A stretch of 64,000 nt of DNA from Sebastes aleutianus (taxonomy: Eukaryota > Chordata > Actinopteri > Perciformes > Sebastidae): contig CAKAKS010000031.1 in assembly GCA_916700875.1 (NCBI GenBank), forward strand, positions 6,960,977 to 7,024,976. The letters are read 5' to 3'. How positions within the stretch are numbered: the stretch's first letter is position 1; each line of letters starts with the position of its first letter. Positions 47,336-59,436 of the stretch are shown here, one piece after another. The translations under genes were made by a program, and so were the position numbers. A model generated the notes under the pieces. It saw only the letters and a program-made list of their open reading frames with translations. It was not told the origin of the DNA and did not search any database.

Positions 47336-47880
47336 ATTTCTCAACCCGGTCTCACAGGAAGGTGTATAAATAGCAGAACATTATACGGACATTCTGCGTG
47401 TATCGGGGACGCATTTAAAGCTTTTAGAGTGTCATTTGTATGCCATGCAAAAAAATACGGCAACGTCCGCAGTTAGGTTTAAGAAATACGTCATGGTTCG
47501 GCTTAAAATAAGTACGTACAATACTTATGGAAACAACGTAACATAAGTACAGAAAACACGTCACAAACGTCACAAAAAAGCATGTAACAAACGTCGCTAA
47601 CATCATTTAAAACAACTCACCGGTCTCCTGGTTAAAAAGTCGTATGTTTGTTGGACCCATCCACCTCCCCACCCGCGCTCCATAAGCGGTCTTTCTCACT
47701 TTTTATTCTACATCACTAGCTCTGAGCGTGGCATAATTACGCGGATGCGTTTACATTGGATTCAGACTGCATGGCGTACAATTGACACGTCAAAAGCAAG
47801 AAAGGCGTTCGTATTGCACGCTAAATGCCTCGCGCATTATCGGGGCTTTCATACGCCTTTTTCGTGCAAACAGGCTGGAT
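47336..47880. mobile_element. R3-like element, copy 3 (diverged)
   Basis: Left AACCCGGTCTCACAGGAAGG and right CGTGCAAACAGGCTGGATT are degenerate inverted ends. Inside are CACCGGTCTCCTGGTTAAAA and GTTTGTTGGACCCATCCACC as in other R3 copies, with a run of CGTCACAAACGTCACAAA repeats (47560-47600). Confidence 0.65.
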
Positions 47881-50868
47881 TATTTTAACATTTCTATTTT
47901 TTTTTTTTTAAAAACGTTTATTCACAATGTGAGCAAAACCAGGTCAGTAAAAATTGTGTGAAAATGAGGAAAGGGACAAGATGTTAGGGAACAATGTAAA
48001 AAAAAAAAAAAAAATAAGCCTACGGAGGGGTTAATTATGTTTGGAAGCACAATCATCACTGGAGTGAAAAATCTGTAGAGGTAGGCTGCTCGTCCTCCTG
48101 TGCCTATACTGTGCACAAGCCAAATCTGTGAGCGACACTAATCCTACTGGTTCTGCTGGTTTATCCCTCCTCCTCCTCCCATCATCCCTCAGCAGGTATT
48201 CCCTCACTGCCAAAGTCCCCTCTCTGACACCCATCCCCTGTTTTTCCCACCTCATCCCCTCCTCGCCTGCCTCTCCTCTCTTCTAGTGCTCTGTTTGTTT
48301 TCGCCGTTGTGTCTCAGTGACATTAGCCACAGTAATCCAATTGAAAGCTCCTCCGACCCGGAGCTGGATTCTGTGGGGTTGAGGCGTTTCCATGGGGATC
48401 TCATGGATTCCTAATTAAGCTCATTAAAGCTCGTTATTAAAGCTCGTTAAATCTCATCCTGACACGGTGGCGCAGCTCCTGGTGTCTAACTTTACTAATA
48501 CCCCCTCCTACACACTCACTAACATGCACACACAGAACTCACCAGTATAAATGCATTTCGGTGGGTGTAATTAAAGCTCTCAATTCGCCCGTCTCCTCCT
48601 CTCGGTTTCAACGGGATGGAAAGAATTTTGTGAACAATATCCTTTACCAGACACAACCATTTGAGCTTGTGCAGAGTTGACGTGAGGTTAACTGTAAGTG
48701 GAGAAAGGGAAAAAATAGTTCCCTAACATTACCGGAGACAACATATCATTCATGAATGATATGTTTGCGCCATGGGAGATATTTCAGGGAAATGAGGAAT
48801 ACCTTAAACACTGAACCGTGTTACTGTGCGTGCCCCTTGACCTCTCTCTGAGTTTACACGTCAACTCCAAATATTGTTCTTTGGCTGAGGGGGAACAGTA
48901 GACCGTGATGTATTTTGGGGTCTTCAGGGGGCTGAGTGGAACAGTGTGTAAGTGTGTGTGTGTGTGTGTGTGTGAGACTCCTCTCAAACCTGAATCAGCC
49001 CTTTGATGCTGACTGGCCTTGACATCAACAATGTGGCCTTTCACAGCCCTCACCCACCTCTGAGGAGCTTTACCAGGAACACACACGTATCCAGTCTTTC
49101 TCTCTCTGTCACTCTTGCTTCAGCGTTTATTTTTTTGTGCTCATTCACAAAGAAAAAGTCAAGCGTAAAAAAAGGAAGCGGAGGATGATGTTACATGTTA
49201 AAAATTGAGAGCATCAGATTCAGCGGGATTCTGCATTTTCCCAGCAGAAGCAATGAAGCTCAAAGATGTTGTTAAGCACAAATTACATAGTAAACACTAG
49301 AGAAATGAAAGGATATTGAGCTGAGGATAGTGAAGAGCGGAGCCGGTCAGGGCTAGAGGGACACATAAAAGACGGTGGATTTCTTGAGTGCCCCCTCACA
49401 CTTTTTAGTTTTTTCATCCGTTCCCGTAAAACGTCCTCTTCTTTTTGCTCCGCCACTCTCGTCATTCCTTTGACATGAAAGGGACTGCAACAACCCTTAG
49501 AGTCTTTTTTAAATGTATCCTGTGTCACAATGGCTGTGGTTAAACAGTCAGTCTGTAAATGAAGTCCATTCCAGATGAAAGTCAAAACACTCGCCAAAGG
49601 GAGGTTCTGAAGTACGGCCGTGCCGAGGGACATCCATCATTGACATCACTGCTAATTTTGGTGACATACTCAGCAAAACATGCCCAGCTGTGTGTGAAAG
49701 AAATACATGAACTCAGTGTTTCCATGTGTTTTTTTTTTTTTTTCGTTTTTTTTACTCCATACTTTTCAACAGTTTACGTCGCTTATATCAAACATGTGTT
49801 TCTTTAACGCTCCATGTGTGGACCGTGATTGCGCTGACAAATGATGTTTCCAGTTGTGTGTCAGGCCGGTGTTAGGATGAAAATTCCCTGAACTTAATCT
49901 GTGTTTACTCTAGGCATGCTCTGATGGAGCTGTTAGCATTAATTAGCATTAGCCCTCCAATAATGTGGCCACATTATGCCGCTGCGGGCGGAGAGACATT
50001 TATAGAGGTTGACACGACTTGACAGAGGTGAAGATCCGTCCCCGGGGCTGTGGCCTTCTGCGCGCTATAATGAGATAATATGAGAGTGCAATGATGACAC
50101 TGACCTGGGGTGTGTGTGTGTGCTTCTCAATCATACACCAGTTCACTAAATTGAGCTACTTATTAAAATGGACATTCATGCTACAAATGCATGAAAAAAA
50201 TACCATTTTTTTTGTTTCCACTCTTCAAAACCGTCAGGATTCTCGTGGTTAGGACATTTAGCTCCGTCTCTTCTGACGCTCTCGAGGTTAAACACATCTC
50301 ACAGAGCACGCTATTTCCTGAAGATGAATAGTACTCTGTGACGGAGAGAGCTAAATGCATCCAGTCATTTCCCCCTGGAGCATGAGTATGTGTTTAGGTG
50401 ATGGGTCGAGCTGAGGATGTGGCCAGTCGCAGTATGGCCGCTTTGGTGCCTCGCTGCCACGTGGACGCCGGGCCATTAAAACCATTGTTTGTCTTTTCCT
50501 CAACGAATGACTTGTGTGGTCAAGCCTCAGCCTAACCTGAAGATGACTGGAGCCAGATGTCCCCATTGATCTGGAGTTTAGAGTTCTGATACAGAGCTTT
50601 TACTTCTCGATAACCCTCTCGGTTTTTTAACAATGCTGCGCCCCTAACTGCCTTTAATGATATCCATCTCTTTCCAATTGCTTTGATTTTGTGTGGGTAT
50701 ACACATTGAAATTCGAAAATGATGAAGACTGATGGATTGATCTTGCGTATATCCCTAGATATACAGTACAGTAAGAGTCTCCACACAAGGTGCCCTTTTT
50801 GGGGTATTTGAGAGTGAATTTGAACCTGTTTTGTACTTATTTGAAAGCATTTGCCAAACATTAAAAAA
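47881..50868. other. Intronic DNA, mostly unique
   Basis: Poly-T/poly-A tracts occur at about 47901-47911, 47998-48014 and 49728-49742, and a (TG)n at 48951-48974. 49930-49950 holds an ATTA-rich patch (GTTAGCATTAATTAGCATTA). No exon was recognised. Confidence 0.45.
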
Positions 50869-51051
50869 TTAAAGGTGCAGTGTGTAGGATCTGGCGGCAT
50901 CTAGCGGTGCGGTTGCAGCTTGCAACCAGCTGAAACTTCTCCTGTGTGTCAAGCGTGTATGAGAACTACGGTGGCTGACTCGAAAACGTGAAAACGCGAA
51001 TGGCTCTATCTGATCTAGAGCCAGTGCTTGGTTTGCCCGTCCGCGGCTGGC

Positions 51052-51520
51052 GGTCGTGTCTAGAATAGACAATATAGACGATATCAGATTTTCACTACAC
51101 GATTATTGTGGCCAAAAGAATTCACAATAACGATACTATTGTGATATCTATAGAGAATTAAAAAAATATTGTTTATTGTGCATTTTGTTTAATTTTTTGG
51201 TAAATAAATTACACTCCAAATGTGAGTGCAGGGAGGTGTAGAGGGAATATATAACCACAACTGTATATAAATGATTTAAAAGGTACTGGATTATTTATAT
51301 TATTATATGTGTATTATTAACACTACATCAATATTTAATTTTAAATATCGCGGTTATCATCAATACCGGTATATCACGACACCCCTAGTCTAGAAGGTAA
51401 CCCCCAAGTTGCAAAACTCATGAGATAGTTAAGGTTAGGCACTGACCTCGAATGTTAGAGTCAGGATGCAGTCGGGCAGGGAGTCTCGCATATGTTTTTG
51501 CATGTTTTCTTGACACGACC
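51052..51520. mobile_element. R11 palindromic element, copy 2, nested in R1
   Basis: The left end GGTCGTGTCTAGA is cut by the R2 insertion and resumes at 51389 as TCTAGAAGGTAACCCCCAAG. The right end TTGACACGACC is inverse of the left end. The R1 sequence on each side identifies the host. Confidence 0.8.
51066..51394 (-). mobile_element. R2 element, copy 2, nested in R11, with 8-bp target duplication
   Basis: The sequence is R2 in reverse orientation (GATATCAGATTTTCACTACA at the left, TACCGGTATATCACGACACCCCT at the right). TGTCTAGA (51058-51065) and AGTCTAGA (51387-51394) flank it: an 8-bp duplication with one mismatch, as expected for hAT. Its insertion is the youngest of the three. Confidence 0.8.
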
Positions 51521-51675
51521 GCAGCCGGCTCTGTGAAGAGATATAAACGGCTCATTCTAGGGAAACAAAAACACAATGAGTTTCAGGTGATTATACACTA
51601 AAGAAAACATAGTTATTATTGTTATATTACATGTCTGCCAATAGATCCCCTAAATGTTACACACTGTTCCTTTAA

Positions 51676-53300
51676 AACATTTCCAGAATGTCATTAAATG
51701 CTTACTACCGTTGCTGATCTTCATGAACATCATTCGGCCATTTATAAAATAGACATTCTATTTATAAATGTTAAAGATATGTGGCCAGGATACATAAAAA
51801 AGTTGTTTTTCTTTGTGGGGAAAAAAACACCCCAACAATGAGAATTTTCCACTGTATAATCAGTTAGTGCCAGGGTGATTATTAGGTTAGTTAAAGCCAT
51901 TTCCCACTTAGAGTTCAATGATTACAGTAATGGCTACAGTGGACACACAATCCTTCTGCTGCCCACTGATGATTTAGGGAATCTTGTTTTCTCAGCCTGT
52001 CGGTCAAGCCGACTGCTGTCAGGGAGCCTTTGAGCTCCACCCAGCTGCTGCCTGCCTGCCTGCCCTCCTGCGTCCACAGTTCCAGTGGTCAAAGGCTCAT
52101 ATTCCAGTCTCTCTGACTGGGGTGGTTTGCTTTGATAGTCAGGCCTGTTTACCGCTCCATGTCCTGGGGGCTAACTGGGCTCAGATCACCCTCAAATGAA
52201 CTGAGGAGTGAGGGAAATATTCAACACAGCTGTGCTTACTCTGAGGGCCGGGGCCAGGAGAGGCGTGCTGCTACGCTTTCAGGTACAGGGGCAGGTCTCG
52301 CCTCTGAAGCCGTCTTCACACAGCCTGTTTGCATTTATAAAAATGTTTGCTTGAATACGAAAATAAAGATTTCCCCGATGGCGAGGGATGGGAACGTAAA
52401 GAGAGAAAGTGAGCTGGATGGGGATAAAAGATTTTTTTTTTTTTAACAGGTAGTAGGAAAGCAGCGAACCCAGCGGCTGCTATAGGGAATATAGCAGCAG
52501 CTCCACAGCAAATCAAAGGTAGTGGTAGTCTGAAGACTCTAGCGGGCAAACTATCCCTGAGTAAATCTAGCCACTCTCTCCCTAGAAGCTTAGATTAAGA
52601 AAAATGGTGTTGTGAATGTCGATACTGTACTTTTTTTTTTTTTTGCCTCAGCCTGCCATATGTCTTACGCAGGCTTGATGCTCAATCCCAGTTGAATAAC
52701 CGTCCCTCATCCTGGATGTCTTCCTCTTTCACTTTAAGATCCATGTGCGATGGGGAAACGTTCAGCTTCTGCTCTCTTCTCACTCTGTCAAGATTTCTCT
52801 TAGCCAGCTTTGCTGCTTCGACCAATTTACCATCTCTGTGTGCCGGCACAACGGACCCAAGGCTGGCAGCGGCTATATGAGCGGCACATGGAGACTGCCG
52901 TGTAATGAATAGAGGGCACGGCCAGCTATTTGGCAGGAGTGGATGGGAGGGGATCGCATATGCTGTTAACTTGGGCAGAGTCAAGAATTATGTCAGGTGT
53001 TATGGAAACTGCTTTGGTCAATGCCAATAATCAACATGTTTTCTGAACAGTTGTGGTTCAGTGTTAACCCACCAGCTGTGGGGGCAGTTGTCACTCCTGT
53101 GTGTTTGTTCTGTATGACCATGTAGCCCGCTCTAATTATCAGCCTATTCTTAATTCATGAGTGTGGCCTCGCAGATTAATGCAGATGCGTTCCAATGTTT
53201 GTTTGCCAAATTAAGGATTCATAATGTTGCTTCGTTAGTGCAGTGCCTCCTCTAATCTTTTCCCTGGTTCTGTCTTACACAAACCTAACGTGTTATACAG
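51676..53300. other. Intronic DNA, mostly unique
   Basis: It contains T-runs at about 52432-52444 and 52632-52645 and the coding-like - strand stretch at 52682-52861. 53080-53270 is unique and rich in ATTA/TAAT motifs. No other feature was recognised. Confidence 0.45.
52682..52861 (-). other. Coding-like stretch, charged helical peptide, - strand (unidentified)
   Basis: The last 59 codons of an open - strand frame have a composition unusual for random DNA: alternating basic and acidic residues with few rare or aromatic ones (GKLVEAAKLAKRNLDRVRRE, then a segment ending VKEEDIQDEG), stop at 52682-52684. It resembles an amphipathic helix or coiled coil. A GGTAAA donor-like site lies inside it (about 52830), and a possible acceptor (CACGGCAG) lies upstream near 52894. 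It could be an exon of a nested antisense gene, a decayed retrocopy or chance. Confidence 0.2.
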
Positions 53301-53304
53301 AAAT

Positions 53305-54007
53305 ACAGTGGTGGGAGACGTATAAGGACCTTTTTATTTAAGTCAAAGTAGCGATACTACAGTGTAAAAATACTTTGTTACAAGTAAAAGTCTTACTTTG
53401 GCATCAAAATATACTTAAAATATCAAAAAGCACTCATTTTGCAGAATAATATATATTGTATTACTGAATTATGATAAGGGATGCATGAGTGCTGTCAATC
53501 GATTCAAAGATTTAATGGCATGATTGTCTATAGTTTATTGCGATTAATCGCAAATTAATCACACAATTTTTTTATCTGTTCATAATGTACATTAAAGGAA
53601 GATTTGTCAAGAATTTAATACTCTTATCAGCATGGACAAATATGCTTGCTTTATGCAAATGTATGTGTGTATATATTTATTATTGGAAATCAATTAACAA
53701 CACAAAACAATGACAGATATTGTCCAGACACCCTCACAGGTACTGCATTTAGCATAAAAAATATGCTCTAAAATATGCTGCGTTAAAATTAATTTCAAGT
53801 ATTTCATATACTGCTGGGTAAATTAACCGGTGATAATACATCATTATGTATTAGTTGATTTATTTGTTTGATTTTCTATTAATAATCTGAATATGCAAAG
53901 TAACTAAAGCTGTCACAATATTTGCTTTCAAAATGGAGTTGAGTAAAAGTCCAAAGTAACATAAAATCTACCATACACAATGTAATTTATTCTCCTACAC
54001 CACTACA
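53305..54007. mobile_element. R12 hAT-like element (GTGGTGGGAG ends) with nested repeat
   Basis: The left end CAGTGGTGGGAGA and right end CTCCTACACCACTAC are inverse. The body CAAGTAAAAGTCTTACTTTG is typical of a very common fish repeat. A different repeat, beginning GCTGTCAATCGATTCAAAG, lies inside at about 53490-53830. Confidence 0.7.
53490..53830 (+). repeat. Nested repeat with GCGATTAATCGC motif
   Basis: It starts GCTGTCAATCGATT and contains TTGCGATTAATCGCAAATTA, a self-complementary core. The same family, in inverse orientation, ends at about 59415 (TTAACTTTGACAGCCCT). Confidence 0.65.
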
Positions 54008-56099
54008 CCGGAGGATCAGCTTCTGGTGTATACAGTATGCTCCTGAGTTATCACCACGGTACATTTACAAGATTTACATTTTGTCTAATTAATGCAAAAC
54101 ACGTCTAACATGTGCAAATCTTTTTTTTTTTTTAATTGGATTTCTTCCCGAGCTTTCCAAAGTACACACTCTATATAGCCTGGTAGAATATGACACAACT
54201 GTTGTCAAGAGAAGTGGAAAGTCATGAGCAAGCAGTGAGCAAAAACATGTTGTGAGCGTATCCACACTGCCCACTGCGTTGCTGGCGTCCGGGCCGGCCC
54301 CCTGTTTGCGTGTGCATCCTGCACCCCTCTGCTTCGCCGGCCCTCCCCTCGTTTCGCCATATTTCCACTAGTTCTTTCTGTCCAAGCTTTGCCTAGTGTG
54401 AGTTCTGGCATGCCGGCCCTGCCCTGCTCCGCTCCGCTCTGCTCCACTTCCTCCCCCTGGCTCGGTGGCCTGGCTGCCCGGCGGGGGCAGCCTGCTCACC
54501 TCCGGGGCAGCTGGCATGCCTGATGGCCCCATTCATCAGACCTGAGGGCGAGGGTTGGGGGCCCACAGTGGAAAGGGAGGGGGGGATGCACACATCGTGG
54601 GCTTTGTTGTTGACTTTATTGGGATAGTTATTAAATAAGCCATGATGACAGGGGAGGGAGAGGAATGCTTTCAACTCCCTCTGCAGGAGATGTCCTACAC
54701 AAACCCCGGGACTGGATGGATGTCGGCGAAGACGGAAGGAGGGAGGGACAGAGCAAGGCAAACAGTCATTTTGTGAGCCCGAAACACAGGAGGAGGGGGA
54801 GGGAAGAAAAACTGGCAGAAAGATATATTTACCAAGACAGTGACTTTCAGAAAATGAAAAAAATGGAGCATTAGGGAAATAAGCAGAGTTTGTCTTTTAA
54901 AGACAGATGACTCGCCCTGGGTGAGGGGCTGGCGGCCCGCAATGTTGAGGCTGGTGGCTGAATGGCTGACGACTGAATGACAGGACCCCTCCTGAGATTG
55001 GCCTTTAACACACACACACATAGAGTCCATTGAGTGTCCCAGCAGGGGAGACGACACAGCCTCTGGGCTAGGGGCCAGGGGAGGGATCCAAAGGGCAGTG
55101 GAGGTCTCCCCACAGCTTCACATCCAGCCAGCAGTTAACCATTGGCATGGGAAAATCCAGCCCTGCGCCTCCACACCCTCAGCTGCATTCAAGCCGAACA
55201 GTAGCACATCCTTGTGAGAGAGGGAGAGATTCCCTTGACCCTCACCCTGCTCTCCACAGCTGTTGAACAAGGGGAGGAAGAAAGCCGTAACAGCAGAAAA
55301 AAAAAAGCGATGGACACAGAGAGAATGGACGGCAGAGATGAGAAAGCTTGAATGTAGTCCCTGGGGGCGAAATGAATGACTCACTGACATCCTCTTGGCT
55401 TCACTCAGAAGTCTGGTTGTTCCCAACAATGCTCGAAAAAAAGTTTCACTCCGCTACATTTTATTGCCACATTTATCATTCAGTTCTTTGTGCTAGATTT
55501 TTTTATGCTAATCCTCTGAAGACCTTCTTGTACACAGCATTACCTGAGCTTTACAGTACTGTCTCGGGGTATTTTTAGGGACAGTTGAGTGTGTGTATGT
55601 GCTTTTGCAGAAGATAAACACCATTTATCTTTGAAATGCAGAGCAGGGCCACAGACTCTTTTAAATAATGCACCGACCTTAAGAACCATGTTAAAATTTG
55701 AGAAATCAGGTTGACTAAAGAGAGAATCTCAAGTGTGGTCATGGAAAAAAACTACTCATTAAAGCTCAGTCTCTCATCACCATGCTTATTGTTTACTTGT
55801 CTACTTGGAGAAGAGCTGTCAGCCAATCACAGGGCTCGTAACTGTCAATCATCTTGAATGAATCCCCAGCAATTAAACCGCGAGATGTTGAGATGACACC
55901 ACCTGTCAGGTGCCAACCATTTAGAGGAATCAGAGAAATCAAAGGATGCACAAGCCCTAATTAAAATTTATTTAATTGTATAGTGCTAAAGAAGACAAAT
56001 ACAATACATGTGGAAGCTTTAAAAGTCATTTTAAAACATGTTCTTATCTCCTTCCTAAAAGAGTTTGATAGCTGTGTTGCTATTCAACGTAATCTCAGT
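54008..56099. other. Intronic DNA with one GC-rich block
   Basis: 54270-54560 is markedly GC-rich (GGGCCGGCCCCC, CGCTCCGCTC, CCCGGCGGGGG). Frames across it on the - strand are probably by-products of composition. A T-run lies at 54120-54133. No exon was recognised. Confidence 0.45.
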
Positions 56100-56380
56100 C
56101 AACGGTTCGTATGTTATGAAAAAGTTATTGTGACAAATAAATCAATGTTGACTTCCGGTTTCACACGGGACACAAACTCCGGTTTCCTGGGCGAAAGTCC
56201 GGTGTGTTTTGACCCGCCCATCCACCCTGCCCTCCTCGCTATGCGGCATTCATCGCTCTTTATAATTCCTGGTTCACAGTTACGTGGATTACACACAAAT
56301 TGATTTTGTGGGATATATACGAATTACAATGCATTACTTTTCGTAGGTATAGCTACGAAGAGTGTATGAGACCAGCCTGT
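56100..56380. mobile_element. R3-related element, right portion
   Basis: TTTCACACGGGACACAAACTCC, GGTTTCCTGGGCGAAAGTCC and the end GTGTATGAGACCAGCCTG match, inverted, the element end at 41549. The left end is not clear. Confidence 0.65.
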
Positions 56381-56706
56381 GCTATTACATGCAACATCAC
56401 TTAGGGACCTGAAAAAGTTCCAAGCAAAGCCGCTAACCAAGAGTCACTATATCAAGTCTAAAACAACGGTAATGGCTCACCGGCACAGTGTGCTACTGAT
56501 CATCACATGGATAAATGGGGGCTGTTTTAAGCCTGCTTTGTCTGGTTGAAATGTTCTCATTGCAAACTGGACGAGACATGACTATGAAGAGAAAAAGATT
56601 GAACCAATTTTCTCCACCAATTTCATGGTACTACAGCATTTATGGAAATCTTTCATTTTATTATTTTATATGCAATATTAAATGCGTAATTTGACTATTG
56701 TGCAGG

Positions 56707-57058
56707 TAGGGCTGGTCTATATGGCCCAAATCTTCTATAACGATACAGGTCATTTCATATCTTGATAATGATTTATATCATATTCTGGTAATTCAGTAAA
56801 TAGTCTATATGAAATGACCACACGGTAAAGCCTATTTTTGTATACTCCTGTGTGAATTCAATACTTGACAGATGAAAAGTGCTGAGTATTTTTTCATTTT
56901 AAGAAGTTAAGTGTAAAATGAACCCAACAGTTTTAAATAAAGTGATTGAGAAAAAAATAAATAAATGTATATCGTGATATAAACGATATTGAAAAATATA
57001 TACGAGAGACATTTTTATTTGTTTTGACGATACATATTGTCATACTGCCCAGCCCTGT
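56707..57058. mobile_element. R13 hAT-like element (AGGGCTGG ends)
   Basis: The left end is TAGGGCTGGTCTATATGGCC and the right end ACTGCCCAGCCCTG. Flanks TGTGCAGG and TTAGCAGG may be a degenerate 8-bp duplication. The body is rich in ATATCGTGATAT-type palindromes. Non-coding. Confidence 0.7.
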
Positions 57059-58924
57059 TAGCAGGCTCCTTTCCTATGTCATCGGCACTATGCACAAAAC
57101 CAACATCTTGCCATTTTTCAAGTTAGCAGTTTCACTTTTCTGGTTGATTTCTGATGTTGTCATCTGATAATGTTCTCACAATGCTTTTATGAAACAGTCT
57201 GGCCACTGTGTTAGAGCCTGCTGGCATGTTTGTAAGGGAAACTAACAAAAGTAGCTCAGTTGGAGCCAAGTTTCCCATGAAAAAAAAATTACACATGTAG
57301 TTACCCGTTACAAATAAACAAATACAGCTGCCAGCATAATGAATTGCACTTCAAAACATGTGCATATGTTCAAGAACCCATCTACCCGCCTTTAAAAAAA
57401 GCACTTCCAGGCATTGCGTGTGACCCCGACTGCCGTTTTGCATCCTTCCCCCTCAGTCTTGTAATTATCTTGTCAATTAACCTGGAGGTGGAAGGATAAA
57501 TGACACTCTTGTCTCCCTCGCTACATTTCCACCGATACCTCCTGCTTTCTTTCTCCGGTTTCGAATCAATGCACAATGGAGTGAGTAGAGTAGAGAGGTT
57601 GATGTAGGTTTTTGAAAATCAGGAGGTATTTAAATTTGACTTTGCTGATAATCTCAAGGTCGCCCCTTCACACTGAGCTTCTCTTTGATACCTTTGTGTC
57701 GATCTGTTGCTCCTTTTGCTCGATTTCAAACCTCACATTTTACACTTCTTAGTGGGAAAATGAAAGTTCAAGCTAGATAAGCTTTTTTGTTGTTGTTAAA
57801 TCATACTGTAAGTTTTTGGATCACAGAGCTGTTACAGTATATACTTGTATATATTACAAACCAGATTCAAGTTTCCATTTCCAAAATATATATTCCCCTT
57901 CCTCGTCTACTTTGCGCTCATCTTATGTTTTACACCTTGATGAAAGGAGACACCGAAATGCTTGTTTCATCCAGTTCAGTGAATCAGCCTAATGAATATA
58001 GACTTTTCACCCTCATTTACTGTAAGTTATGTATGCTTTGTGCTAGATCCGCAGCAGTCCGTGTAGGCTCAGCAGTGGAAATGAGCTTCACTGTATTCGG
58101 GGGGAACAGGGACAGTGTGCAGTCACATCTGGGCGAGCAAACCACAGTGACTGTTGGACCCGAGCAGGATCCAACTCCCTGTGCACAACTCCTAACCTCG
58201 GCAACAATGACAACCTCCTTATTGAAAAACCTAAAAATAGTGAGACAAGAGATGAATAACTGAACAATCCTATTCATTTTTAACAACACATGTGAAATGA
58301 AATGGCATGTGGGGAATTGGACAAAAAAGAAGCTCAGATAGAGTTTTGAATGATGAATGGCACATTTTATCCACCTGTGTCCAACACGTCAAGAAAATTT
58401 GAACATTTTTCCACGGGTACCCCAAGGACAATCCTGCAATTGAACGTTTCAAGCGTGGACGCATTTTTATTCCTTTTGTACTTCAGAACCTCGCAAACAC
58501 ATTGTTTGAGATAACCGTGGGTTTACAAAACTGTTTCTAAGAGAGGAGTCTTAGAATAGAGATGGACAGAAGTGTTGGTACGGTCAGTGGAGGCAGATCG
58601 TCAATAAGGGAAGATGGGCCCGGCAGCTTGCTTTTTTTCCCCCTGCTTAACTGACTCATTATTCTGTATCAACTCATTGGATCTCTGCTGTCAAAACATG
58701 TTTGTTTACAGACAAGCCGCCGCTGACAGATGTGAGAGGCATTTAATAGCCAATCTAGTTGTCAAAGTTATTCCGTCAAGGATAAAGCAAGACGCACAAA
58801 GAATGTTTAACTTAACATGTATTTAAAATGACATAACCTGTAGTGTATGTTGTTGAATGGGTGAACTAAGTACAGTGTTTAGGTGTTCTTAGCACATTCT
58901 GGTTGACTTGTTAGGAGACCAAGC
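57059..58924. other. Intronic DNA, unique-looking
   Basis: The 158-codon frame at 57787-58263 (+) has no recognisable domain and is probably chance. No repeat partner was found. Confidence 0.45.
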
Positions 58925-59415
58925 TGGTTAGGCTCTCCCCAAGGGCATACTTGGGCATGCATATATATATATACAGGTATAAATCATGATATGGCAAACT
59001 GCAGCCCAACAGGCAACAACAGCTGTCAGTGTGCTGACTTGACTATGACTGTGGCCTCAAACTGCATGTGATTATCATAAATTGGGCATGTCTGTAAAGG
59101 GGAGACTCGTGGGTACCCAGAGAACCCATTTTCATTCACATATCTTGAGGTCAGAGGTCAAGGGACCCCTTTGAAAATGGCTATGCCAGTTTTTAGCGTA
59201 CGTTTGGAGCGTTATTTAACCTCCTTCGCGACTAGCTAGTATGACATGGTTGGTACCAATGGGTTGGCTTTTGGTTTTTCTAGTTTCATGTGATGCTTTA
59301 AAATTGAGCCCGCTACATCCTCTGAAAGATTGATTGTGTTAATGCATTAAAAAAATTAGTGGCGTTAAAACGAATTTGCATAAACGCATTATCACATTAA
59401 CTTTGACAGCCCTAA
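58925..59415 (-). mobile_element. R14 hAT-like element (TTTGACAGCCCT end)
   Basis: Inverse reading starts AGGGCTGTCAAAGTTAATG and includes GTTTTAACGCCACTAATTTT, the conserved start of a very common fish repeat. Inside are GTGGGTACCCAGAGAACCC and CATATCTTGAGGTCAGAGGT. The left boundary is approximate. Confidence 0.7.
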
Positions 59416-59436
59416 TATATATATATATATATATAA
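59414..59436. repeat. (TA)n microsatellite
   Basis: About 11 AT units next to the R14 end. Confidence 0.95.

Larger units (their letters stand above)
50869..51675 (+). mobile_element. R1 MITE-like element, copy 4, split by nested insertions
   Basis: R1 ends with TTAA are at 50869-50872 and 51672-51675. The left half (AGTGTGTAGGATCTGGCGGC onward) stops near 51050, and the right half resumes at about 51530 (GTGAAGAGATATAAACGGCT). The interval holds R11, which in turn holds R2. Confidence 0.85.

Noticed and set aside
57787..58263. 158-codon frame, + strand
   Set aside because: The composition is not protein-like in its first half, there are no exon signals, and no family is recognised.
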